Assembly (NCBI GenBank): GCA_900312665.1
Contig: ONZQ02000003.1
Coordinates: 144,648-208,647 of the forward strand
From: Cephalotrichum gorgonifer
Lineage: Eukaryota; Ascomycota; Sordariomycetes; Microascales; Microascaceae
Reading direction: 5' to 3'
Length of the DNA stretch: 64,000 bases
The notes below the pieces were generated by a model. It was not told where the DNA came from and made no database searches. It saw nothing but the letters and a program-made list of their open reading frames with translations. Each line of letters begins with the position of its first letter. The first letter of the stretch is position 1. This document shows positions 44,906-56,100 of the stretch, in pieces. Position numbers and translations under genes: made by a program.

Positions 44906-45184
44906 AAAATTTCCTTTCTGTTAATATCCAGATGAGGAAGGAAGACCCCGCAGACAGATAGACCCATCTTAACCTCCAAGAGCGTACCTTGTATTACACG
45001 TACTTACACTATGACCTCATCATTTACATGTGCAGGTCTGGCTGCGAGATGGTTGGCTGGGCAGGAGCTTGCGACTCTTCATGGCGGCAGGTCCATCCTT
45101 ATTTCTACGCAGAATTAGGAGCCACTAACACAGCTCCCTCATTTGTTAGGTAGCTCCTCCTTGCGAACAGGGTCTTTCGCCTAC

Positions 45185-45480
45185 TCATGATCTAGTGTAT
45201 GGTGTCACCTTCCATCGGACTTTACAGTTCTTTGAGGCTAGGAAAGTTCCACCTTCGTCAAATATCCATGTGGTAGGGAAGGCCGGCCTTTTGGTTCCTC
45301 CATAAGCCTGCATCATCCTCCAATCTAACATCTTTATCTCCTCAAGCTCCCCATATTCAATGGCTCTTTTTGTTCGCACCATTATGACTGCCTTAATGCC
45401 ACCCTCAAAGTGTTCTGAACACAGTTTGGCACCAGCTCATCCCGTTGAAGCCATCTTTGAGAGCGCGTGAGCGATGGAGG
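45185..45480 (-). pseudogene. Remnant of an unidentified protein-coding gene
   Basis: A continuous minus-strand frame reads SKMASTG, then a TGA stop, then AGAKLCSEHFEGGIKAVIMV, RTKRAIEYGELEEIKMLDWRMM, TTWIFDEGGTF and a stop. The amino-acid texture is that of a folded protein. An earlier stop occurs upstream in the same frame. The internal stop is TGA and could come from CGA. Family not recognised. Confidence 0.4.
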
Positions 45481-46498
45481 ATGGGATTACCGATGACCCA
45501 GCAATGCATGCTCACGACAACCTCCCAAGTGGTTCTAGGACGCCGGCCAGTACACTGTCGTGGTTTACGAAGCTCTCATGAGCATGGCTTAGCCTTTCTA
45601 CGGTACTTCACATTCTACAGCCATGATAGCTCCATAACCGGCCGATCGAGGTCCTGCTGTCCCTGCGAAGAAGACGAGACGAGGAGCGAGTATACGGAGA
45701 CGGTACGTTTACGTATGGTCGGTTCGTACTACTCATTCATTACTTGCTAAACGCACGTAAGAGCTTTGACCCCGCCGAGGCATCCGAACTCACCGCTTAG
45801 TCTGTCCTCGCCCAAGGTCTTGTCTTCATTTGCAATCCACGAGTTCATCTTACACGACTGGGCCCTAAAGTCCAGGTATGAAGCTCAAACTGCCACAGAT
45901 CTTGGAATACCTTCTGGGCTACAGGCGTCCACAACCCTGCTAATCTGACTCGTCTAGTTAGCACCGTTATGCTGTTGTTCAGCTAAACTGTACACTTCAA
46001 CAAGTCCTCTCTTCGCCATGAACTTTTGAGACATGCATCGATCAATCGGCCGATCTACCCATAAGTTACGATGCTCCATCTTCCTCGTCAGAACTTCTGC
46101 TCCCTGCCCAGGGCACGACGTAAAACTGCTTCTCATCCGGGGCATGACCTTAAACTTCTCCAAAGCGGCCTACGGAAGTAGGTCCCTCGCGCCAGGGGAG
46201 GTGCCTAGCGACCATTTTCCGTCCGGGACATGATGCTGAACGTCGCCAATGTGGCCCTGTTATTGCACCTCGTTTCCCATTCTTATCAAATCTTCGAGTC
46301 CTCGCTTTTCGCCTCCCTCATTTTCGGCCTCTCTCCTTACCGGCCTATTCGTTTTCCAAGTATCGCCAAATCGAGTAGCCACTTGGCGTGGCATCTCGTT
46401 TCCAGCTCTCGTCAAATCGTCAAAGGATCCCTGGTAAAATCTGATTAATTCATGTTTGTATGTTTGGTATTAGATCATCTGCCGCGGGGTACTGGCAT
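45481..46498. other. Intergenic with possible further remnants
   Basis: About 1 kb. A minus-strand frame at 46163-45954 (69 codons) has protein-like texture but no start or family. Two imperfect copies of a 35-base word (near 46272 and 46391) are present. Nothing firmer can be supported. Confidence 0.35.
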
Positions 46499-46854
46499 AC
46501 CCGGACCAGAGGAAGGCAGATAATGCTTGGACTACTGCGAGGATTAGGGAGCGGAGGACACTTGAGACGGATGAGCAGAAAACGGCGAGGAATGCTACTC
46601 GTAATGTGAATAGCAAGAAGCCAAGGGCACTTGAGACAGATGAGCAGAGAAGGGTGAGGAATGCTGCTCAGAATGTAAATAACACGAAGCAGAATGCAAA
46701 TAACAAGAAGCAAAGGGTGCTTGAGATGGATGGACAGAAAAAGGCGAGGAGGAAGGGAAATAAACGCAATGAGAAGCGAAGGGGGCAAAAGGAGCAGGAT
46801 GAGCAACGGGAGCAGGAGGAGCAACGGGTGCAAGTTCCTACAGTCATGGATTGA
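46499..46854 (+). pseudogene. Fragment with LETDEQ coding repeats (plus strand)
   Basis: An open frame from about 46499 to the stop at 46854 encodes AYPDQRKADNAWTTARIRERR, then three LETDEQ/LEMDGQ units (46561, 46630, 46720), then a Lys/Arg/Glu/Gln tail ending VQVPTVMD. The first two units are 69 bases apart. No ATG opens the frame (the preceding in-frame codon is a TAG at about 46474), so it is a 3' fragment. It is the same repeat type as 42190-42590 but in the opposite orientation. Confidence 0.55.
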
Positions 46855-47423
46855 GGAAAGCATTACACATGTTTTGGGGGTAAATAGGCTAGAACAATAA
46901 GATATGAGTTATCTTACACGTACATACACAAAAACCACACCAGCAAGGACCAGCAGGAACAAAAGCGCCCTGTTTTCTGCTATTGCTATGCTGGCCGGGG
47001 GGGGCAAAAGAAAACGTGGGTATTATTCCTATCCGATCCTATTCCCCCTACCCCCAAGAATCTACCCCCCCCCCTTTCCCCCCCTTCTTCCTCTTCCATC
47101 CTCCTCTCCTACCCCAAAACAAAACAAGACTGAACATAAAAAAAAGGTCGAGATATGACCGTGGTAGTAGAAAGAGACAGGAACCGTTTAGGCCAACCCC
47201 CCTTCTCCCATCCCCCCCATCCCCCTCTTTCTCGTTCGCATACCCCTAAACGCTAACAAAGACAAGAAGAAGAGAAAAAAAAGTTTTTAACCCCGTATCT
47301 CGGGGTCCCATTATACATCGAAGACAACAAAGAAGAGGGAGAAGGATTTTCCCAGAGCGTTAAGTTGTGCACATCCAATCATTAGTTCTTTTTCACTCCT
47401 TCACCCCCCAAACCCACCTCCAC
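46855..47423. other. 3' region of the Boi-type gene
   Basis: About 570 bases, C-rich at 47040-47110 and 47190-47245 and A-rich at 47270-47290. Likely 3' UTR and terminator sequence of the minus-strand gene. No gene. Confidence 0.45.
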
Positions 47424-50400
47424 CTACGCACTCATAGGCAACATCGACTTCGTAATCAACTTGTCCTCCCGCTTCTCCACCCCCGATATCCCGCTATCCG
47501 CCTCCCCCTTCCCCCCCTGCTCCTTCGCCTCCTCATCGTCGAGCCCCATTAGCGCTGGCGGCCGGTGCCTCATCGCCCTCGCCTTGGCCAGTGAGATGGT
47601 CTTCTGCTGGTACGTCGTCGTGATGACCTGCGAGTCGTCCCTATCGATCGTGGCCTTCATCAGCGCCGCCATCCACAGCCTGCCCTGCTTCAGGTTCGGC
47701 ACGGCAAAGTAGTGGACCGTCGGCTTCGTAAAGTTCACGGCGCGCGAGAGGCCCGCCCGCGGCGGCACGAGCTTGAATATGAAGACTGAGTCGTCGCCCT
47801 TGTCCAGCTGCGTCTCGCCGCCCTCTCCCAGAGACGGCGTGCTGCCCCCCGCGCCCGTGATGGTCGCGTGCAGGCCCGTCAGCTTCTCGTTGTCGGCCGG
47901 GAGCACGCGGTGGAACGAGATGTCGATGAGCCCCTTCTCCTGGTCGTCGTCCTCCGAGTAGTAGTACGCCAGGCGCCGGCCCTTGAGGACGAAGAGGCGC
48001 GGCTTCCACATCGTCATGAGGTTCGAGCTCTTCTTCCTCATCCACCCGCTGTAGTCTGCCTCCTGCATGGCGGTCCGGGGCGGCACCTTGAGCAGGCCCC
48101 GCGTGTAAGCGCTAGTCTCCTTCTTGCCCTTCTTCCGCGCATTCTTGGCCCCGGTGCCGCCCAAGGCCTTGCCGTCCGCGTCGAGGTCGAAGCTGTGGCC
48201 GGCTGATGGTGTCGTCGATCCGGTCCTAGCAGGAGAGAGTACGGGCGAGTCCTTGCGGGGCGAGTCCGCCTGCGGCGTCGATCCCTTGCCGATGCTGCTT
48301 CGCTCCGACGACGGCGTGACGGAATCGGAAATGGCTCGGAGGCCTAGCCCCGCGGCCTTGACGGGCTTGTTCACCACAGACGAGAACCAGTCTCCATGCG
48401 ACCCGTGGCGGCCCGCCGAGGAGGCCTGGGGTAGAGAGGGGGAGGTGTCGAGCCTGGTGACCGCCGGAGGGTGGTCCTTCGCGGGCGGGGCGGGGCGGAC
48501 CGACTCGGTCGTGTTCGTCGACGCCGTGCGCCTGTGGTCCTGCCCTGTCGCGATGCCGTAGTACTTTTGGACGGCACTCTGCGACGGGGCCCCGTCCCTC
48601 GAAGACTCGATGCTGCCGTAGCGAGAGTGCCGCGAGATGGCCGTCGCACTACGCACGCGCTGCTCCTCCGCATAGCTCGTCTTCGCCAGCCCCGCGGCAT
48701 GGGATCCGGTATCGCGCTTCTTAAGCACGTTCTTGCGCCTCCCGTCCACCTCGGTGCCGGAGAAGTACCCACGGTCGGCGTCGAGCGCCGACTCCGACAT
48801 GCCCACGCCCACCGGTGTTGTGCCCAAGAGATCCTGGAAGGTCGACGACAGAGGCCGAGCCGGCACGGAGTTGCCCATGGTCCAGTTACGGTCGAACGAC
48901 GGCTGCTTCTTGTGTGGCGTGTCCGTCGAGGGCGAGAACGTTCCGCTGACGGCGGTGCTGGGTGAGGCCGCAGCGCCGATCACAGGCGTGCCACGGTAGT
49001 CGGTCGACGAGTGACGACGCGAGTGATGCAGGTCCCTTATCTCGGCAGCAGAGGGCCGTCTGTTGTGGCCGGTGCGGGTGGGGCTCTCCGATATGACGCT
49101 CTCCATGATGGTGCTCGGAGAGACGGGCGAGCCGAGATTCATCGAGTTCAGCCTCGGGGTCGCTGTGTTTGTCGATCTGCGGCCTCCCGTGGTAGAGGAG
49201 GTGGGGCGGTCCTCGATGGTCGACATCTTCTGCGACGAGCCCGTAAGTGTGTTGGTGCGGCTCCGCATCCGTTTCGCACCCTCGGAGCCGGCCTCGCTCC
49301 CGTACGCCTGTGTGGTGCGCCGCGAGAAGGCGCCGCTGTTGACCTCGTCCTGCAACGACTTGATCTTCTGCCACGTCTTTAGCCTCCGGCCGACGGACCC
49401 GAGATCCAGGGCCTTGATGAACAGCGAGCTCTGGTCCATCCCCAGTAGAACCTCGCCGCTGATCTCCTGGTCCCTGAATACCTCGCAGTGATGCTTCTCG
49501 ACGCCAGCGGTGAATAGATACTCGGCGACCTCGTCGGGGTTCCAGCTCTCGACCTCGGGGCGGGTGTGTGAGGCGTCCTCTTCCTCGTCGGTCTCCTCGC
49601 CCTGGATGTACGACACGCGGTGGTCTAGCGGCGCGCTGTACTCGCTGCCCGAGTCGGTGATAGTCGGGAGGGCCCCATGGTTAAGGCCGCCATGACTGGC
49701 GGGTGACCGAAGGTTGGTGATGTGCTCGTCGATGACGTTGAGTGTTTCGTTTAGCACGCGGCTGTCTTGATTGTTTAGCCGAGCCAGGGCCTGTTCGATG
49801 GATGATGATGGTGCGGAGTCGGGCTTGGATGCGGCGACAGAGGTTAGAGGGAGTGTGGCGATGGGGGGGTTGTTTGCTTTTGGCGAGGCCGCGGGTGTGG
49901 CGATGCTCTGTTCGGGTATCGATGGAGACGGGCTCGCAACTTTAGGGGTAGATTCGGCGATTGTCGTCGAGGTCGTATTCTTCTCGGGTATCTTTTGATC
50001 GGAAGCAGGTTCCGAGGTAGATGCAAGGGGTTTCGTCGCAAGACTACTCGTCGTGGTCGTCGTAGTCGAAGTGGCATTCGCATTCGTGCTGGTAGACGCG
50101 TTCGTGGGTCCAGCATTCTTGGGCGCCGGCCTGGTGTAGACTAGAGAGTGTCAGTCTATTTTCAATGGAGAGGATCGGGTGGCTAGATGTTTTGGGGTCG
50201 AGAAGTCATCGTGGTGGTGGTGGTCGCCTACCTTCGGGGAAGAGACCGGTCTGGTCATTGAGGAGGTGCCGACCGAGATACCATCCATCTCCGAACTCAT
50301 CGTCTCGCTCGATCAACTCGACGCGGTCGCCCTTGGCGAGGCTTAATTCGTCGGTACTCCTCGAGTTGAAGTCATCTGCAGGGGGAAGGGGCAAGGTTAG

Positions 50401-50606
50401 TACGGAAGATCAGTATCATCAGCGGGTTGGTGGAAGCGAATGAGAGCGTAGCCAAACGAGCCCCATCTCCATCTCCATCACGCGTCGCATGGGGTGTCCA
50501 TGAACTGTTATCGGGGCGCAGGGAACATACGAATGACTACTAGAATATCACCAGCCTCAGGCTTCGAGGCTGGCGGCCACGGTTGTGCATTGCTGGAATT
50601 ATTCAT
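47424..50606 (-). CDS. Boi1/Boi2-type polarity protein (SH3-SAM-PH)
   Basis: Three exons (50606-50531, 50375-50232, 50140-47424) give 978 residues. Introns have GTATGT/TGCAG and GTAGGC/CTCTAG signals and preserve the frame. Residues 18-75 form an SH3 domain (VVIHDFNSRSTDELSLAKGDRVEL, DGWYLGRHL, GLFPEVY). A Thr/Ser/Pro linker follows. Residues about 270-338 form a SAM domain (VESWNPDEVAEYLFTAGVE through LKTWQKIKSLQ). A long disordered region rich in SP sites and Pro motifs comes next. Residues about 770-905 form a PH domain (YSGWMRKKSSN, WKPRLFVLKGRRLAYYYSEDD, VHYFAVPN, RLWMAALMKA). This order is that of yeast Boi1 and Boi2, which bind Bem1, Cdc42 and phosphoinositides at growth sites and help exocyst-mediated secretion. 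A role at the hyphal tip is inferred. The poly-Pro-binding partner is not visible. Confidence 0.93.
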
Positions 50607-53162
50607 GTCGGGCAGATGCGAAGGTGGGCAACCTTGCACCGGACTTGTGTGTTCAGTTCAGATCGGTTCGAGATCTCGCAAGCCTGGAGAAAATAGGTGT
50701 AAAGAAAAATTTAGGCTTTAGGTAGGGGTGGTGGGGGGGATTGAAATCGAAACTCGGGGCGGAGAGTTTGTTATCCTCTCCGTCGTGAGCCCCGTGTCTC
50801 TCTCCCTTTCTCGCACGCGCGCTCTCGGAGGTATGTTGGGTTGTTGGAGTTGTAGGAGGAAATAGGCGGAATGGTCACCACTTGCTGAATAGGGCCCTGA
50901 CACCTTGCTTGATGGAGGTGGGGTTTTGGTGAAAGGCGAGGTTATCGATGCCAGGGACAGGGTGGGTTGTGAGGTGGCACGGCACGGTCCCTGGTCTCTA
51001 GTCTCTGGCTGGTTGTCTGTGCTTGGGCAGCTAACGGGCTAGGTCAGCTTGTGGAGGCCAAGGAAAAGGCGCCACCGAATCACAACACAACGATGCGTGT
51101 TGTGAGCAAGATCCTGTATGTGAACAAGTGAGGGAAAGGAGAAGAAAGGGGGACCAGAATGGGAGACGTAATAACAACTCTGCATCGGTTAACGGATCTG
51201 TGAGGCTCCAGTGCGACAGGAACACGGCAGGGGCAAGGTGTCCGTTCCCGTTCGGTTCTGGCTCCAGCTCCGATGCATGATACTGCTAATAATACTACGT
51301 AGGTGCTGGAGCGCTAAAAAAGAATTATCGCTGCCTTTTTTGATGCCGGGCGGGAAAAAAATCAGGCGCCCTTCCCACCAACTAACTGGTACGCAACCTT
51401 AGTATGCTCCATACCTGGAATACTTGTATTTTATATACGCGTACGACTGTATTTACTTGTACAAGTGGGGTGGACACACCACACTGGTGGATAAGGCCAA
51501 GAGCGCTAGTCCCACCTTCGGAGGCAGGGCGCACCAATGTCCCCTCCTGCCCCACGTTGCTTCTTCTCTCTCTCACCAGAGCAGAGCCTGTACTAACTAG
51601 TATTAACCACATGCTGGCGGCTGGAACAGGGAAGGTGGGAGGGAGGAGTCCATCGCCACTGCCACCCATCCATGTGTACCCACCGCCCACTACTACATAA
51701 ATGTGGACGCGACTACGCGAGCTACCGAGTAATTACCGCGAACTACGGACGGCCACCAACGACCAGGAACGGCGAACAACGGTGAGTTCTGATGCCACGC
51801 GGAGATGCTACGTAGGGGTCCGTTCCTGTTCCTGTCCCTACATGTTGGGACGACTCATATGCATAATGTCTAATGTGCTAATACCAGGCACTATTGGTTT
51901 ACAAGCCCAATACAAGTAGCTAAGTATCCGCACTCCATAGCTACATGTATTGTATTCATCGGATGGTTCCCCGCGACCCTGCAAATCCATCTACGACGAT
52001 CGGGTAATCACGAGGATCCTGACGCATCACTCTCATGCTTGTGCTATTATTACGAACATTGGTGTAACTCTCGAACTCGTATCCCCAAGGCCTCTAAACC
52101 CCCCCTTTTCTTACCCCGAAACTCACGTATCAGAGCCCTCCAAACCACCTTCTAGCATGACGACACGTCAACACTACCTACCCCATACATTGTACGAGCG
52201 TCAGGAAAAGCGGGCTTACCGGGACTGGAGCATCTCTCCGCCTCTGTCTCCCCATCTTCGATACCACCCAAAAGAACTACTCACGATTAGTACATACATA
52301 CCCGTCAAACGAAACAAGCCGTCCGCGTTCAAAGACCTACATACTTGTAACAGAAAGCCGTAAAAAAGCAGGGAGATATCGAAAAAGAAAACACTCCTTT
52401 CCCAGTTCCAATACAGGTAGGTGTTCATAACTTGCTTCTTTCCCTCGTCCCGTCTCGGCCCTACTCATACTCTCCTGAACCTATCCTCCTTTCCGCCCCC
52501 TTCTCTCTCGGCACTAGAAAGGGCAAAACACGGAAATCCCTTCAGGCCTCATATCATCAGCCTTGCTTCACATTCAGACATCGTGTCTCGAAGTTCGTCT
52601 ACATAGCTATACATTGCGTCATATGAGTACTTAAGTACTGTAGGTGTGTATTCCAGAGGACTATGCCCCCGTACCTGCAACATGTGTCACTCCGGAAGCG
52701 CCAATATGGACTAGGAACACTGAATAGCCCTGGAACCGCGGATACCTCTTACATGGACCCTCACAGCGGTTCTCGCTGAATACGAACGTCTGTCTCTCAC
52801 GAACACGATATCACAAGCTTGAACACTTCAGCAAAAAAAAGACACATAGATGGGCAAATCTTCTAATTCACCAATACTTCTACTACAACGGGGTATAAAA
52901 ATCCCAAAAAAAAAACGGACAAGAACGAACTAATGGCCCCTGGGCAAAAACACCGGAATCCTCGTCAAAGAAAAGCCCATCCCACCAAGCCCAGTAATCG
53001 CAAATCAACTCCTTTTTCCGTTTCCGTGTAACACCGCATCAAAGCCCGCCCCCTCTCGTAGGTTTTCCCCATAGGGAAGAAAAATAAATCGTTTCCCCCC
53101 CGCTGCCCAATCTCCCCGAAATCATGAGGCTCCACCTCCCCTGCCCATCGAAAACAACTCAG
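50607..53162. other. 2.6 kb intergenic, Boi-type / Fhl1-type
   Basis: Contains the Boi-type gene promoter at its left end and the Fhl1-type 3' UTR at its right end (A-rich runs at 52830-52915). No gene was recognised in between. Open frames are short; TACTTGTA and GTACAAGT words recur (51420-51470). No repeat copy or RNA gene found. Confidence 0.5.
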
Positions 53163-56100
53163 CTACGAAGACAGCGTGAACCCCAACTTGAGAACACACG
53201 CCTTCACAACCCTCACCAGCTCCGCCTCTGCCGCAACCCACCGAGCCGCCTCCTTCTCTTCCATCACCCCTTCTTCCTTCAGCCCCTCGAAGATGCTCTC
53301 GTCCCGCGCGCCGACGACCCTGTCGAAGCACGATAACACCATGTACTCTCCCATCTCCTTATCCTTCTCCCTCTCCCTCTCCTTGTCCTTGTCCTCCTTG
53401 TTATCCCCGTCCGCCGCCGCCGTTCGCCCCCTCTGGAACGTCTCCTTCAATTCGAAGAAGAGAGCAACCAAATCTGGGTGTAGTATCTCGTTGCCTTCTA
53501 TTGCGGACGAGGACGCGGGCTCCTTCGCCTTTGCTTTTACATGCTCATTGATGTAGCGAGACACAATCCCCTCCAAGGCGCTGACTAGCCTCTTATTCAT
53601 CACCTCCGCCAAGGGTGACCCCTTGTTCGTATGAAGGAGCGTATCGGGCCGGGGCTTGTTGGCTTGGGTCTTCAGACCCAGGACGCGGTTGAAGGCGGAG
53701 AACACCCAGCGCCGGTCGAGCCCGGCGTGGCTGTGCAGGCCCTTCACGAACTTCTTGAGCTGGGCTAGGAGTTTCGGGTGGAGGACGGCAGGGCGGGGGG
53801 CCAGCGTTTGACGGGACGGGAACGCGACTCCGTTGGCCGGTTGGGCCTGATTAGGCGTCTGAGAGTGCGTTCCGTAGTACGGATTATGGACATTCGCTCC
53901 CGGGGTCGCGGTGGTGCCATTCAATTGGGGCGTGCCGCTTGCGTGTCGGGGATAGTTCACCGCAGCGCCGGTAGTTGGCGCTTGAGCATTGCCATTGGTA
54001 TGCTGCTGGGCTGATGGTGCGACGCCCGCCGGTCGGGGGGTGACACCGGTGGGAGGCGTACCGAGATGGGGGCTCTGGCTCAGCTGGTGGACTGCCTGTC
54101 CCGGCTGTCCAGGATACGTCTGCCCCATCCCCATGGCGTTTCCTTGCTGCTGCCCGTGCTGGTACCCCTGGATGCTGCCCCCGGGTTGTGAGTAACCTTG
54201 CACTGCGCCAGGAGGCACCTTGTGGCCGCCCGCCCCGTACCCGGGGTACGTGGCGTTCCCATACGCGCCCACCCCGTAGGGCTGTCCTCCATTCGCCGCG
54301 GCAGCAGCCGAAGCAGCCGCCGATGCCCTCTCCGCGGCCGCAGCATCTCCCTTCCGCTTCTTCCCGGCGTCGAGCTCGATGCCGAGCACGCGCGTCCACG
54401 CGCCGGACTTGGGGTCCTTGCTGAACGCGCTGTTCCCGATGAGATTATGCCGTACACTGCTCTCCCACCCCTTTGTCTCCGTGCAGAAGTGGTAGAAGGG
54501 GTACTTGGCCGAGATGCGGTTGTAGATCTGCTTGAGTATCAGCCCATCCGCGCCCGCCTCTCGTAGAACCTCGTCAATGAGGATGCCGTAGTTCTTGTTC
54601 GGCTTGGAGAGCTGCTCCTCCGTAAAGTCCTCGCGCCGCAGTTTGAGGGGCGGCGACTTGGGTCTCGCCAGCCTTCTTTCTTTCCTCTCCCTCCGCCTCT
54701 CGGCCTCGGACCCCTCTTCCTCCTTGGGCTTCCGCGGCTTGTACTTCCTCTTCTCGGGTTTACCATCCTCACCCTCGGGTAGAGGGTGCTTCCTGGGCCG
54801 GCCGACCTTGCGCTTCATAGGCACATCTCCGAGTTCCCCAGTAGGAGAGGAATACGGCACCGGCTCTGCCGCGGGGACATGTGTCTCCAGCTGCCTCTGC
54901 CTCTCTAACTCTTGCTCGAGCTTTGCCAACTCTCGCCTCTCTCGCTTTGACATTATGCCGTCCTTTGGTGGCCTTCCTGGTCCACGCCTCTTCGCAGGCT
55001 GCTCGGGCATCTGCTCCCTCATGACGGCGTCCCCATCAGCGTCCTCCGCCTCGGATTCAGACTTGAGCTCGCCCTCTGCGTCCTCGGAGAGCTCTGCTGG
55101 ACTCTCCTCTAGGTCTGATAGCTCGTCACTATCGCTCACCATGTCCCCCTTGTTCTGGCCAAGCTCAAACTCGACACTCATCTCTTTCCCGCCCTCGGCA
55201 TAGCGCCTAGCGAGCTTCGGACCGTCTTCGAGATCTTCGGCGCCAGTGCGGCCTCGTCCCACACCGTTGACTATGAAGGTAAAGTCGACGTCCTTGATCT
55301 GCAGCCGCGAGCCGCTACGAAGGACGACGCTCTCCTGGCGATAGTGTACGTCGTCGCAGAAGAACCCGTTCTTGTGAAGTGGTATCGCTTCGAAAACATT
55401 CTTCTTAGGGTTGAACTGGATCTTCAAGTGCTCTCGCGAGATGGCCTTCGTCTTGCTCGCGATATCGGGTCCAGGAGAATGGATGCCAATGAACGGGGTG
55501 TGATGCGGAGACGGGCGCAGCGACTTCAGGTCCACGGCGGCGGCGCCTGGCGTGTGCGACACATACTGTCGGTCCATGATGAGCGGCGCATCTTCCTGTT
55601 CGACCTCATCCTGTGGCGAACCTGACCGGGTCTGCTTTCTCCTCTTCTGCGGACGGGTCGTGGACTCTCCGTCGGATTCAGGCCCCAGCATTCCACCTTC
55701 TTCACTGACATATGACTTGCTGAACTTCCGGTTTCGGTCGTGCATCTCGGGGCTCGGCGGCGGAAGGCCCATATTCGCGTGTTCTTCGGCAATGCGCCGG
55801 TACTCCCCGGCGCGCCGCTCGTCCCGTTTGGCCTGGTCCATCGCACGCTGGTCACGGCCGATAATAACGGCGTACGTGGTCATCTGGAAGACGCTGTCGG
55901 CGAATTCCACGCGCGCGAATGACTCCAGGCCCTCTTCGACGGTAGGGAAGGGGTACATATTCTCTTCAAATGGGTTGCCGCCTTCGGCGATGTTCTTCGG
56001 CAGGGTGACTTGGGCCGGAGTGACGACGGTTGGCGTTTGTGGGATATGGGTCATGCCCATGGGATGGGGGGACGACATCTGCGCGAGAGACATCATGTTG

